Assembly (NCBI GenBank): GCA_020633555.1
Contig: JACKDL010000004.1
Span: 1 to 64,000 of the forward strand
DNA: 64,000 nt
Direction: 5' to 3'
Source of the DNA: Myxococcales bacterium
GTDB taxonomy: Bacteria > Myxococcota_A > Bradymonadia > UBA7976 > UBA1532
Shown here one piece after another: positions 1 through 8,955 of the stretch. Under the pieces are notes generated by a model that saw only the letters and a program-made list of their open reading frames with translations, had not been told where the DNA came from and did not search any database. Numbering within the stretch: the first letter of the stretch is position 1; every line of letters begins with the position of its first letter. Position numbers and translations under genes: made by a program.

Positions 1-537
1 TGGGGGTCGGGGCCAGCGCCCGGAACTCGCGGACCGAACGCACCGGGCGCACGCCGGCGTACAAGGCCGGTGCCCGGGGCGCGGTGGCGAGCCGCTGGTG
101 GCGGCAGCCCCGTCGGGCCGCATTACCCGCGGCCCGCTGGATGGTCGGATACCACCCAGAGTCTGTGTTGATATGTGTGCCGAACGTACACGTCGGCGGT
201 GGCTCCCGCGCAAGGCGGGAACGGAACACTCCTTCGGTCGATTCACCCTGCGGAACGCAGGCTCGACGGCCAGGGGCGGACGCGAAACGGCGGGCCAGAA
301 ACGACGAAGGCCGCCGAGGGTCAACCCGCGGCGGCCTTCGCAAACCCTTGGAGCCGTTGGGCTCCGGGCTGCGGACTACCGGGCGGGTTGCGCGCTGCGC
401 CCCAGGGCGCTCACGAGCGAAAAGCAGGTTGGGTACATCGAGTTCATGGCGGCGAGCCTACCGTCACAGTCGGGGAAGTCAACAGAAAAAATGGCACGCA
501 CTTCAGATGCCCAAAGACACAGGGGCTGCAAGGTAGC
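1..537. other. No confident gene; intergenic or edge region
   Basis: No open frame here has recognisable protein features. On the minus strand, bases from about 150 down to 1 form a frame with GC-rich third positions that continues off the window edge. It could be the start of a truncated minus-strand gene, but I see no motif or convincing start codon. Bases 341-537 separate a strong hairpin from the stop of the first minus-strand gene and show nothing else. Confidence 0.4.
305..340 (-). terminator. Strong hairpin, probable terminator
   Basis: An 11-base perfect inverted repeat (305-315 and 330-340) encloses a further GGG/CCC pair and a TCAA loop. Read on the minus strand it is followed by a moderately T-rich stretch. 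It lies about 200 bases beyond the stop of the minus-strand phosphodiesterase-like gene, so it probably ends that transcript. There is no T-run on the plus side. Confidence 0.4.
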
Positions 538-2595
538 TCAGGGCACCGTGAGCGTGGCCGGCGGGTAGCCCGGCGCCGTGAGGGTGAGCGTGGCCTCGCC
601 CGGCGCCGCGAGGGTGGCGCGGCCCTCGGCGTCGGTGATGGCCTCGGCGGGCTCGCAGCCTGCACAGGTGAGGGTGGCGCCCACCAGGGGCCGGCCGTCG
701 TCGTGGGCCACGGCCTGCACCGTCACCGTCGCGTCCACGCGTTCGGCGCGCAGCTCGGCGGTGGCGAACCAGATCTGTCCCGAGCCCACGTGTCGGACGG
801 GCACCCCGGCGCGGAGCACCGCCCGCGCGCTGCCCGTCGCACCGGGTTGCTGCCGGGCCATGCCGTGATCGCTCACCAGCACGAACAAGGTGTCGTCCAG
901 GGCGCCGCGGGCGGCGTACGCCTCGCGGATGCGGCCCAGGTGACCGTCCAGATCGGCGAGCACCTCGCGCACGGTGTCGCTGTGCGGGCCGGTGCTCTCG
1001 CCGGCGCCATCGGTGGCCACGAAGCTGAGCTGCACCGTGGTGGGCACGGGCTTGTCGGCCTGCCGAAGCAGGCTCTGGAGCTGCACCAGCGCCAGCCGGT
1101 CAGCCAGTTGGTACTCGCTCAGGCTGGCCTTCTGGGCCCCGAGCTTTTCGTCCCCGGCCCCGAAGTGGTCCAGCGTGGTCCAGTCGGCGCCGCCCAGGGT
1201 GACCTCGTTGAAGACCGCGGTGTAGGCGCCCGCACCCGTCTCGGGATCGTACGGCCCGAAGGCCCGGTGCACGGCGTCGGACAACGTCTCCACGCCCTCG
1301 CCCGCGATCATCCGCTCGTACAGCGCCCACAGGGCCTCGGGGTTCGTCAGGGCGGTGGTGGGATCGGCCAGGATCGAGAAGGGGTTCACCTCGGCCCGCT
1401 CGGCGCGGCCCCAGAAGCTGTTGCCCACCACGCCGTGGTGACCGGGCCACAGGCCAGTGCCCGCGGTGGTGTGCCCGGGGGCTGACATGCTGGGGAAGCC
1501 CACCACCGCGCCGTGGCGGTACACCACGCCGCCCTGCGCCAGGGCCCGGAAGGTGGGCAGGTCGCCCCCGGCGTCGTCGTCCAGCGCCAGGTGGTTGATC
1601 TCATTGGCCATCAGGCCATCGAACAGGATCACCACCGCGTGCTTCGCCCGCACGCATGGATCGAGATCCAGGGCCTCCCAGCGGGGCCAGCCGTCCTGCC
1701 GGCGCAGGTGCAGGCCGTCGGCGTAGGTGCCGTCGGGGCCGACCCCGGCGGTGGTGGGGGCGGCCAGCGCGGCGAGCACCGTGGGGATCACGTCGGGCAG
1801 GGTGGGCACGGCGTCCAGCACCACGCCCTGGCGCGCGCCGGCGCCGCTGAGGATGAAGGTGGCGCGACTCTGCAGCAGATCCAGACCGCCATGGGTGCCG
1901 ATGGTGGCCTGCGCCCAGGGCCAAAGCCCGTAGGCGGCGTCGGGGGCGTCGGGGGCGTCGAACAGGGACAGCAGGCGCAGCAGGGGCAGGGGCCAGGTCT
2001 GGTGGGCGGCGGGCAGCCAGCCGCCGCGCTCGCCCTCGATGGGCATGTACGCGGCGTTGAGGCTGGCCCAGTCGCCCAACACGCCGGCATCGGTGGCGGG
2101 GAAGATCGCCGCCAGATCGCCCTGCACGTCGGTGGGCAGGCCGTCTTCGCCGCGGGCCACCAGCACCTGCACCCGGCCGCCCAGCGGGCCACCGTGGATC
2201 ACCAGCCGCGCGGTGGCGTGGTCCCACGTGGCCACCCACTGCACGTCGGCCTCGGTGAGCAGGTGGTCGCGCAGGGTGGCCCAGCTCGCCTGCTCCCAGG
2301 CGTCCACCCCGCGGTGGGGGCTGGCCGGCGCGGGCGCTGGCCCATCGGGCTGGAGCGGCGCGGGGGGCGGGGCGCTGCAGCGAGGCGGGGGGCCCTGGTC
2401 GGGCGCGGCGTCGGGGCGCGCGGCGTCGGGGAGCGCGGCGTCGGGCACCTGCTGATCCGGGTCCGCGGCGTCGACGGGCGCCATGTCGGCGGCCCCCATG
2501 TCCCGGAGCATGTCGGCGGCCTGGGCGGTGGGCTCGGGCGAGCCGTCGTCGCAGGCGGCCAGGGCGAGCAGCAGCAGAGGGAGTGTGCGGCGCAT
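538..2595 (-). CDS. Alkaline-phosphatase-fold phosphodiesterase-like lipoprotein
   Basis: This 685-residue lipoprotein has a signal peptide ending in LAAC (Cys15) and a Pro/Asp/Ala-rich linker to about residue 70. Residues 318-580 look like a type I phosphodiesterase/nucleotide pyrophosphatase core: FDG with Asp326, SAPGH with candidate nucleophile Ser371 (Thr or Ser in the family), ATDG with Asp529 and SDHG with Asp576/His577. Residues 620-685 resemble a carboxypeptidase-regulatory-like beta-sandwich. Residues 230-298 hold a THGG segment and a DVIPTVL segment that normally follow the core in this superfamily, so the fold may be permuted. It should act on phosphoesters at the cell surface; the substrate is unknown. 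The ATG start gives a clean lipoprotein signal. Confidence 0.85.
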   Translation of the reverse strand: MRRTLPLLLLALAACDDGSPEPTAQAADMLRDMGAADMAPVDAADPDQQVPDAALPDAARPDAAPDQGPPPRCSAPPPAPLQPDGPAPAPASPHRGVDAWEQASWATLRDHLLTEADVQWVATWDHATARLVIHGGPLGGRVQVLVARGEDGLPTDVQGDLAAIFPATDAGVLGDWASLNAAYMPIEGERGGWLPAAHQTWPLPLLRLLSLFDAPDAPDAAYGLWPWAQATIGTHGGLDLLQSRATFILSGAGARQGVVLDAVPTLPDVIPTVLAALAAPTTAGVGPDGTYADGLHLRRQDGWPRWEALDLDPCVRAKHAVVILFDGLMANEINHLALDDDAGGDLPTFRALAQGGVVYRHGAVVGFPSMSAPGHTTAGTGLWPGHHGVVGNSFWGRAERAEVNPFSILADPTTALTNPEALWALYERMIAGEGVETLSDAVHRAFGPYDPETGAGAYTAVFNEVTLGGADWTTLDHFGAGDEKLGAQKASLSEYQLADRLALVQLQSLLRQADKPVPTTVQLSFVATDGAGESTGPHSDTVREVLADLDGHLGRIREAYAARGALDDTLFVLVSDHGMARQQPGATGSARAVLRAGVPVRHVGSGQIWFATAELRAERVDATVTVQAVAHDDGRPLVGATLTCAGCEPAEAITDAEGRATLAAPGEATLTLTAPGYPPATLTVP

Positions 2596-2634
2596 GGGCC
2601 AGGGAACGCCCGCGCCCGGGGCGGCGTCAAGCGG

Positions 2635-3792
2635 TCAGGCCGTGCGGGGGCGGGGCGCCGGCACCAGATACAGCGCCAGCGCCAGCAGGGGCCCCAGGCC
2701 CGCCACGAACAGGGCGGCACCCAGACCCGCCGAGTCGGCGAGCGGCGCCACCGCCACGCCGCCCAGCGCCAGGGCCAGGTCGAAGGCCAGCAGGAACACG
2801 GCGAAGCCACGGGCCCGGTGGGACTCGGGCATCACGTCGCCCACCAGGGCGCTGACGGCGGGCACGTAGGCGCCGAAGCCGACGCCGTAGGCCACGGCGG
2901 CCGCGGCGAAGGCCACGTCATGGTCGCCCAGCCCCAGCAGGAGGCCGGCGGTGCCCAGGGCGGCCAGGCCGGTGCGCACGAAGGGGGTGCGGCCCAGGGT
3001 GTCGAAGCGCTTGCCCACGCCGATGCGCAGGGCGATGAGCACGGCCGCGTCGATGGCGAAGAAGGCCTCGGCGGTCATCCAGCCGTCGTGGGCGGCCAGG
3101 CGCAGGGGCAGGAAGGTAAGGATGGCCCCGTGCAGCAGGATGGCCAGGAAGTGCCCCGGCACCACCCGGCGCATGGCGGGCACGTCGAACACCTCGTGCA
3201 GCCCCAGGCGCTTCAGGGTCACCGGCGGCTTGGCGGGCTCGCGCACGCCGGCCACCAGCAGCAGGGCCAGGCCCGAGATGGCCGCGGCAGTGTAGAAGGC
3301 CACGTCGATGGACCAAACCCGCGCGATCCAGGCGCCCAGCAGCGGTCCGATGATGAAGCTGAGCGCGTTCATGGCGCCGTAGTAGCCCATGATCTGGCCC
3401 CGCTTTGCCGGCGGCGACAGGTCGGTGATGGCCGAGATGCTGGCGGTGGTCATGAGCCCGAAGCCCAGACCCTGGATGGCCCGCAGGCCCATCACCGTGA
3501 GCAGGTTGGCCGCCCAGGGGAAGCTGGCGGTGGCGGCGGTGCACACCACCACGCCGGCGGCCATGGTGGGCATCCGGTGGCGCCCCTCCATGAGCCGGGC
3601 GGCCAGGGGGCGCGCCGCGATGAGCCCGACGCCGGCGGCCAGGGTGGTGGCCAGCCCCACGTCCGTGCTGTTGCGGGCGAAGCCCTGCGCCCACACGGGG
3701 AACAGCGGCAGCAGGCAGCCGAAGCCGATGAAGACCGTCAGCGCGGCCAGGGCCAACCGGATGATCGGTCGCCAGGGGGGAGCGTCGTGCAC
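2635..3792 (-). CDS. MFS transporter
   Basis: This 385-residue protein has about twelve hydrophobic stretches in two bundles of six. A motif-A-like loop (ARLMEGRHR) lies after the second segment, as is typical of major facilitator superfamily exporters. Length and layout fit the drug or sugar efflux branch, but no substrate can be read from the sequence. I prefer the GTG at 3792, which puts the first membrane segment right after a short N-terminus. A GTG at 3825 would add 11 residues and has no better ribosome site. The gene lies 39 bases upstream of the phosphodiesterase-like gene, so the two may be co-transcribed. A lipoprotein gene starts divergently about 66 bases away. Confidence 0.9.
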   Translation of the reverse strand: MHDAPPWRPIIRLALAALTVFIGFGCLLPLFPVWAQGFARNSTDVGLATTLAAGVGLIAARPLAARLMEGRHRMPTMAAGVVVCTAATASFPWAANLLTVMGLRAIQGLGFGLMTTASISAITDLSPPAKRGQIMGYYGAMNALSFIIGPLLGAWIARVWSIDVAFYTAAAISGLALLLVAGVREPAKPPVTLKRLGLHEVFDVPAMRRVVPGHFLAILLHGAILTFLPLRLAAHDGWMTAEAFFAIDAAVLIALRIGVGKRFDTLGRTPFVRTGLAALGTAGLLLGLGDHDVAFAAAAVAYGVGFGAYVPAVSALVGDVMPESHRARGFAVFLLAFDLALALGGVAVAPLADSAGLGAALFVAGLGPLLALALYLVPAPRPRTA

Positions 3793-3858
3793 GGCGGCAG
3801 CCTCGCAGAACCGCGGGAGCCTCACCAGCGGAGGGTGCGGCGGTGGCGGCGCTCAGGC

Positions 3859-4629
3859 ATGGTGTCGGGCATGCGTGATCCCGCCGGAAAGCCAACCCCC
3901 GCCCTGACTTCCCCTGTCCATGCGGCCCTCCCTGGGGGCCGGGGGCGGTCTGTAGAAACACCCACCGGGCAGGCCCGGCGGGGTGGCCTCCGGTGGCTTG
4001 CCGGCGTGGCCCTCGTGGGGCTCTGCGGCGGCTGCCGGCGGCCTGAGCCGCCTGCGCCAGCGGTCCCTGAGCCGCCCCCGGCCGTCGCACCGAAGCCGGC
4101 GCCGGCGGGGCCACTCAAGGTGACGCAGGCGGGTGGCCTGGCCTTGCACTGGGCCGACACCGGCGTGCAGACAGGCACCCTGCGGCTGGGCGAAGCAGCG
4201 ATGCCAATCCTGACCCTCTTGGGGGGCGAGTGGCCGTCGGCCCCGCGCTGGGAAGGGGCGATCCAGCCCCTCACCCTGGGCGGCAGGGCGCTGCTGCGGG
4301 TGAGCCTGCGGGCCGAGGGCGGCGACGACGATCTGCGCGTCGAGGTGGTCCGCGCCGCGCTGCTGCCCGATCCGCCGACGTCGTTGCAGCCGCTGTGGGT
4401 GGGGGAGGTGGAGCGCGCCACGACCGAGCTGGACGCCTGCACCCTCGAGGTGCGCGCCGAGCTGCGCGTTGACGGCGGCACGCTGGTGGTGCGGCGGGTG
4501 GGCGACGCCGATTGGCAGCCGCCCAGCGAGGAAGAGAACAGCCAGACGCCCAGCTTCACGGCCTTGAAGGCCACGTGCAAGGCGCCGGCCGCGGTCGAGG
4601 AGCGCCACCCGCTCCCCGAGGGGCCCTGA
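3859..4629 (+). CDS. Probable lipoprotein of unknown function
   Basis: This 256-residue frame ends 1 base before the stop of the convergent next gene. It has Arg40-Arg41, a hydrophobic stretch and a CGGC sequence (Cys56/Cys59), then a Pro-rich linker and a roughly 170-residue domain of alternating polar and hydrophobic residues with two Cys near its end. The signal sits unusually far from the start. In-frame starts are limited to ATG 3859 and ATG 3871, neither with a clear Shine-Dalgarno, so the start is uncertain. I recognise no domain. GC-rich third positions and the good fit between its neighbours support it as real. Confidence 0.6.
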   Translation: MVSGMRDPAGKPTPALTSPVHAALPGGRGRSVETPTGQARRGGLRWLAGVALVGLCGGCRRPEPPAPAVPEPPPAVAPKPAPAGPLKVTQAGGLALHWADTGVQTGTLRLGEAAMPILTLLGGEWPSAPRWEGAIQPLTLGGRALLRVSLRAEGGDDDLRVEVVRAALLPDPPTSLQPLWVGEVERATTELDACTLEVRAELRVDGGTLVVRRVGDADWQPPSEEENSQTPSFTALKATCKAPAAVEERHPLPEGP

Positions 4630-5322
4630 TCAGTTGGCGGTGACGGCCACGTCGCCGCAGTTGGGGCCGAAGGTGGCGCTCAGGCTGCCGTTGCTGGCGC
4701 CGGCGGCCGCCGCGGCCTGCGGGGGCAGGTTGGCGCCGCTGAGCTTGATGTCCCAGGCCACGCTGATGCCGCCGCTCACCGGGCAGCCCGTGCCGTCCAG
4801 CGCCATCTCGTTGTAGCGGGCGTCGTAGGTGTACTCGATGTTGTAGCCCGCGCTGCTGGTGGCGAAGTCCATGTCGAAGCTGCCGTCGTAGGTCTTCCCG
4901 CCGGCGTCGTTGTCGGCCAGGGTCAGCTCGAGCACGTAGTGCACCGACGCCTGCGGCGTCTGGTAGGTCACATCGGCCGAGATGGCGCCTTCGGTGACGT
5001 TCACGGTGCCCTGGGCCGCCTGGCCCTGCTGCAGGGCGGCGGTGAGGCCGGCCTGGGCCTGCGCCTGGGCGGCCTGATACTGACCCACGAGACCCTGGAT
5101 CGAGCTGCCCACCTGGCTGATGGCGCCCTGGGCGCCGGCCTGATCAGCGCCCACGGGGATGGTGCCGAGCTGGGCCGAGGTGCGGGCGGTCTGCACGCTC
5201 TGCATCTGGGTCTGCGGATCCTCGACCGTCTTGCCACCGGACTCGCCGCCGTCGTCACAGGCGACGAGGCTGGCGGCGGCGAGGCCGAAGGCGGCGATAC
5301 GGGTCATGCGGCGAATCATCAT
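4630..5322 (-). CDS. Hypothetical lipoprotein
   Basis: This 230-residue protein has a lipoprotein signal ending in LVAC (Cys22). A Gln/Ala-rich, probably coiled helical region spans about residues 35-105. The C-terminal region is beta-rich, with many Tyr/Asp residues and two Cys that could pair (CPVSGG and GPNCGD). The ATG at 5322 is preceded by a clear GGAGGAGGG ribosome site. The gene converges on the preceding lipoprotein gene with almost no gap. It has no recognised domain; surface or periplasmic location is inferred from the signal. Confidence 0.8.
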   Translation of the reverse strand: MMIRRMTRIAAFGLAAASLVACDDGGESGGKTVEDPQTQMQSVQTARTSAQLGTIPVGADQAGAQGAISQVGSSIQGLVGQYQAAQAQAQAGLTAALQQGQAAQGTVNVTEGAISADVTYQTPQASVHYVLELTLADNDAGGKTYDGSFDMDFATSSAGYNIEYTYDARYNEMALDGTGCPVSGGISVAWDIKLSGANLPPQAAAAAGASNGSLSATFGPNCGDVAVTAN

Positions 5323-5459
5323 GGGGTCCCTCCTCCAGAGTGGGCGCTCAAGTGCCCGGGGGGATTTTGCAGCGGACGTGCCAGCAAGGCAAAGCCACTG
5401 CTGCGCGACCGCCAGCACGGGGCGCCCCATGGGCGGGGGTGGGGCGCCCACGGGGCCCG

Positions 5460-5831
5460 TCAGCGGATGGCGTCCACGCTGGCTTCCCACGCCTGCCCGT
5501 CGAAGGGCTCGATCGCGAAGGCGGCGATGGCCGCGCGATCGTCCAGGCAGCGCAGGTTCACGCTCACGCCGTCGGGGTGCGAGCGGGGCGTGTAGAAGGC
5601 CTGCACCCCGCAGTGGCGGCAGAACGTGTGCCGCGCCACGCCCGTGTTGAAGCGGTAGGTGCTGAGCACGCCGGCCCCCTGCTGCAGCCGGAAGCGGTCG
5701 CGGGTGACGATGAGGTGCAGGAAGCCTTTCTTGAAGCAGATCGAACAGTTGCACTCCAACGCCGTGCGCTCGGCGACGTCCACCTCGAACCGCACTCGGC
5801 CGCAGTGGCAGCCGCCCGCGAAGGTCTCCAT
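5460..5831 (-). CDS. GFA (CENP-V) family zinc protein
   Basis: This 123-residue protein has the full zinc-binding cysteine set of the GFA/CENP-V fold: CHC at residues 8-10, CNCSIC at 27-32 and CRHC at 71-74. The family was named for glutathione-dependent formaldehyde-activating enzyme; most members are of unknown substrate and may form or carry S-glutathione adducts. The start is ATG 5831, directly before the fold. A longer frame back to 5897 would add unstructured residues. It is cytosolic, with no signal. It is divergent from the VWA lipoprotein gene. Confidence 0.9.
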   Translation of the reverse strand: METFAGGCHCGRVRFEVDVAERTALECNCSICFKKGFLHLIVTRDRFRLQQGAGVLSTYRFNTGVARHTFCRHCGVQAFYTPRSHPDGVSVNLRCLDDRAAIAAFAIEPFDGQAWEASVDAIR

Positions 5832-5932
5832 GGGTCCGCTCCAACTTTCTTCAGGGGGCGCAGATCCATCCAGGGATCCCGCCGTTGAAGGGGGCAATGC
5901 CAGAAACCACCGCTCCTCGAAAGGTCTGCCCC

Positions 5933-7375
5933 ATGCGCGCCCTGCTCACCCTGTTGACCGTCGCCCTGGCCGCCGGCTGCGCCACCGCCGCCCCCAACCC
6001 CGCCGCCCCCGAGCCCGCCGCGAACGGCACCCCCGCCACGCCCGCCTCGGGGGCCGAGGCCGCGCCCGCCTCGGCGCCGCTGGCGCTGGCCACCGGGCCC
6101 CTGGCCCCGCAGACGAAGGGCCCCGTGTCGATCCAGGCCCTCACCCGCTTCAAGACCGTGCACGTCGGCCCCGACGGCGCCGAACTGGACGTGCTGGTGC
6201 GCCTGAAGGGCGACGGCGCGGTGCCCGCCGAGCGGGCGCCCATGGATCTGGTCATCGTGCTGGACCGCTCGGGCAGCATGCGCGGCGACAAGCTGGTGGC
6301 CGTGAAGTCGGCGGCCCTGAAGCTGCTGGACCGGCTGGGCAAGGACGACCGGGTCACCCTGATCAGCTACAGCGACGACGTGACGGTGGACGCGCTGGGC
6401 GGGCCCACCGGCCCCAGCGGGCGCGCCCTGCGCGACGCGCTCATGCGGGTGAGCGCCGGCGGCAGCACCGCCCTGGGCCCCGCCCTGTTCAAGGCCATCG
6501 AGCAGCTCGAGCGCGGCGACCGCGGCGAAGCCCGCATGGCCCACGTCATGCTGCTGAGCGACGGCCTGGCCAACCAGGGCGAGCAGCGCCCCGAGGTCAT
6601 CGGGGCCCGCGCCGCCGGCGGCTTCCGGGTGGGCGTGAGCGTGAGCACCCTGGGCGTGGGCCTGGACTACAACGAGGATCTGATGACCCGCGTGGCCGAT
6701 CAGGGCGGCGGCCGCTACCACTTCATCAAGGACAGCGAGGCCGTGGCGGCCGTGCTCAACGACGAGATGAACGGCCTGGTGGCCACCGTGGCCCGCGGCG
6801 TGGAGCTGGAGCTGAAGGGCGTCCAGGTCATCAAGGCCTTCGGCTACCCCAGCGACGTGGTCGACGGCGTGACCAAGGTGCGCGTGGGCGCCTTGGGCGC
6901 GGGCCAGGTGCGCGAGGTGGTGCTGCGGGTGAAGGTGCCGGCGGGCGTCGCCCCGTCGGTGGCCCTGGGCGAGCTGGCCGTGAACTTCCGCGACGCCACC
7001 GCCGCCGGCGCCCCCGGCCGCGCCGCCGTGGCCCTGGCCGTTGGCACCACCCACGACGCTGAGCTGGCGAAGTCCAGTGAGGACACCGAGGTGGCGGTCC
7101 GCGTGCACGAGGTGGAGGCCGCCGAGAAGCTGGAGCAGGTGGCCATCGCCACGTCGCAGGGCGACTTCGACGGCGCCAGCCAGCACCTGAACCTGGCCGT
7201 CGAGGGCCTGCGCCGCGAGCTGCAGAAGGCCCCCCAGAACCAGAAGCTGCGCGCCCAGCTCGACGAGTTCGAGGAGGCCGCCGCCGAGATGGACGACGCC
7301 AAGGCCAGCGCGAGCGCCCGCAAGAGCTACACCAAGAAGTTCAAGGCGAAGGCGTACAGCGCCAAGAAGCGCTGA
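5933..7375 (+). CDS. VWA-domain lipoprotein
   Basis: This 480-residue lipoprotein ends its signal in LAAGC (Cys16), followed by an Ala/Pro linker. A von Willebrand factor A domain starts near residue 104 with an intact MIDAS (DRSGS at 111-115, Thr179, and a later LSDG), so a divalent metal should bind. A beta-rich region and a charged helical tail with many Lys, typical of YfbK/CaBP-like VWA proteins, follow. It probably works in protein-protein contacts at the envelope. The ATG at 5933 gives the lipoprotein signal; an upstream ATG at 5885 would spoil it. Confidence 0.88.
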   Translation: MRALLTLLTVALAAGCATAAPNPAAPEPAANGTPATPASGAEAAPASAPLALATGPLAPQTKGPVSIQALTRFKTVHVGPDGAELDVLVRLKGDGAVPAERAPMDLVIVLDRSGSMRGDKLVAVKSAALKLLDRLGKDDRVTLISYSDDVTVDALGGPTGPSGRALRDALMRVSAGGSTALGPALFKAIEQLERGDRGEARMAHVMLLSDGLANQGEQRPEVIGARAAGGFRVGVSVSTLGVGLDYNEDLMTRVADQGGGRYHFIKDSEAVAAVLNDEMNGLVATVARGVELELKGVQVIKAFGYPSDVVDGVTKVRVGALGAGQVREVVLRVKVPAGVAPSVALGELAVNFRDATAAGAPGRAAVALAVGTTHDAELAKSSEDTEVAVRVHEVEAAEKLEQVAIATSQGDFDGASQHLNLAVEGLRRELQKAPQNQKLRAQLDEFEEAAAEMDDAKASASARKSYTKKFKAKAYSAKKR

Positions 7376-7392
7376 GCATCGGCTCGGAGAGG

Positions 7393-7428
7393 CGCCGGCG
7401 GGGCTCGTCAAGGCGGGCCCCGTCGGCG
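7393..7428 (+). terminator. Hairpin after VWA gene, probable terminator
   Basis: Arms 7393-7404 and 7417-7428 pair over 12 bases with one G-U wobble, 17 bases after the VWA stop. It is followed by TTCGTATTG, a short T-containing tail. It is a plausible intrinsic terminator, weak in its T-tract. Confidence 0.45.
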
Positions 7429-7874
7429 TTCGTATTGCTGACGCCCCGGCATCGCAGCCTGCGGCCGCCGGCCCGCGCCGAACGGGCAACAACGTCACAA
7501 CTCAAACTCTCCCACCCCTGATCGGCCACGGCCGAGCGGCCGCCGGGGTCGGCGGCGACGCGACGTCCACAGGGGAGGGACGCGGCGCAGCCGCGGACCG
7601 AGCCGAGGATAGTCGCGGCGCTGCCGACCTCGGCGGTCGCGGCGAGTGGCCGCCCGCAGCCCAAGGGGTGAACCGGCGCCAGCCGGTTCACCCCGACACC
7701 CACCACGACCGTGCACCTGGCCAACAGCCGCCACGAGCTGAAGCTCAGGCAGCCCCGGTCCGAGTCCTGACGGGAGCTTGGCCAACAACGCCACGGGCCG
7801 AAGTCGGATCCCCCACCCCCCCCAATCCACTCCCCCGTTGCAACCGGACCCGCCCCCCCTCCATCTTGCCGCCC
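7429..7874. other. Non-coding stretch upstream of hemerythrin gene
   Basis: No convincing gene is seen here. The stretch contains a 13-base perfect hairpin (7665-7677 / 7682-7694, loop GCCA) and two imperfect 25-26-base direct repeats starting with TGGCCAAC (7718-7743 and 7779-7803). The second copy ends 71 bases before the hemerythrin start, so these could be binding sites for a regulator. No promoter with good sigma-70 boxes is visible. Confidence 0.4.
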
Positions 7875-8525
7875 ATGAGCACCCGCACCCGCGACGGCAT
7901 GAACCGCCTGCACCGTGTCATCAGCCGCGCCCTGGACGTCCTGCGCGTCGAGGGCCGCGAAGACGCCGCCACCTGGGCCGAGCTGCGGCGGCTGGACGGC
8001 TACGTCCTCTACGCCAAGAGCACGCTGGACCTGCTGGACGCCCACCACCGCTCCGAGGACGAGATCGTCTTCCCCTTCGTGCAGCGCAACGGCGCGGTGC
8101 CGGGGGTGGCCGAGCTGACGGAGCAGCACGCGGCCGTGGAGGGCGCGGTGGCGGCCCTGCGGGCGAAGCTGGGGCAGCTCGCCGCGGGCACCATGAGCCC
8201 GAAGGCCCGCGAGGCCTGGCGGGCCGCCGTCGTGGCGCTGCGCGAGGGCTGGGAGGCCCACGTGAAGGCCGAAGAGGCGGTGTTCGAGGCCCACCTGACC
8301 GGGCTGCCCGCCGAAGACGATCAGGCGATGGCGAAGCGCATCGACAAGCACGGACGCGCCCACGCCGGCTCGGGCGCGGTGATGCTGCCGTTCATCCTGT
8401 TCAACCTCACCGGCGCCGATCGCGAGGACTTCGAGGGGCGCCTGCCCTGGATCCTCACGGGCATGCTGATCCCCAAGATGTGGAAGCGGAAGTGGGGCCC
8501 CATGGCACCCTTCCTGGTGGTCTGA
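7875..8525 (+). CDS. Hemerythrin HHE domain protein
   Basis: This 216-residue cytosolic protein has helices carrying His13, His57/His58 (HHRSEDE), His85 (EQH) and His129 with Glu133 (HVKAEE). That is the spacing of a hemerythrin-like di-iron four-helix bundle in the first 140 residues. Such proteins bind O2, NO or iron and often act in oxidative or nitrosative stress. The last 70 residues are extra, more hydrophobic and of unknown role. The start is ATG 7875, placed directly before the first helix; the frame stays open upstream but lacks sensible protein character. Confidence 0.88.
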   Translation: MSTRTRDGMNRLHRVISRALDVLRVEGREDAATWAELRRLDGYVLYAKSTLDLLDAHHRSEDEIVFPFVQRNGAVPGVAELTEQHAAVEGAVAALRAKLGQLAAGTMSPKAREAWRAAVVALREGWEAHVKAEEAVFEAHLTGLPAEDDQAMAKRIDKHGRAHAGSGAVMLPFILFNLTGADREDFEGRLPWILTGMLIPKMWKRKWGPMAPFLVV

Positions 8526-8544
8526 CGGCGGCTTCCGGTCGGGT

Positions 8545-8955
8545 TCAGTCGACGAGCGCGGTCAGCACCGGCTGGAACCCGGGCTCGGACGCGGCGCGTC
8601 GGTCGAACGTGGCGACCGTCCGCGCGCCGGCACTCGCAGCACTTCCCTGGATGAGATAGTCGGCCAGATCGGCCCGCCCATGGGCGAATCGTGCGAGGGC
8701 TCGCTTCAGCAGATCCCGGTCTTCGAACACCGAGTCGGTGGCGAGCAGCTGCTGGATGACAAAGCAGAGCGCATCGCGGGAGAGCCCGTAGGCCCGCTTG
8801 AGCACCCAGCTGAACTCGCACATGACGATGAGGCTGACATAGAGCGCCTCGCCGCGCCGTTCGGCGCGCTCGATGAGCTGCTTCGCCGCAAGGGTCTGTT
8901 CCGGATCGTCCTGCACGACCAGGCGGACCAGGACGTTGGTGTCCAGGCCGATCAT
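8545..8955 (-). CDS. vapC: PIN-domain toxin, VapC-like ribonuclease
   Basis: This 136-residue PIN domain has the acidic site Asp5 (LDTN), Glu47 (MCEF), Asp99 (ADY) and Asp118 (TFDRR). VapC toxins use these residues with Mg2+ or Mn2+ to cut tRNA or rRNA and stop translation. Its ATG overlaps the stop of the upstream AbrB-type antitoxin by ATGA, as usual for toxin-antitoxin pairs. Length is normal for the family and all four acids are present, so it is probably active. The target RNA is unknown. Confidence 0.93.
   Translation of the reverse strand: MIGLDTNVLVRLVVQDDPEQTLAAKQLIERAERRGEALYVSLIVMCEFSWVLKRAYGLSRDALCFVIQQLLATDSVFEDRDLLKRALARFAHGRADLADYLIQGSAASAGARTVATFDRRAASEPGFQPVLTALVD

Noticed and set aside
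1513..4629. A 1038-residue plus-strand open frame running over the phosphodiesterase-like and MFS genes
   Set aside because: Only its end from about 3859 has protein character. The rest is a Gly/Val/His-rich mirror of the minus-strand genes, caused by GC-rich third positions.
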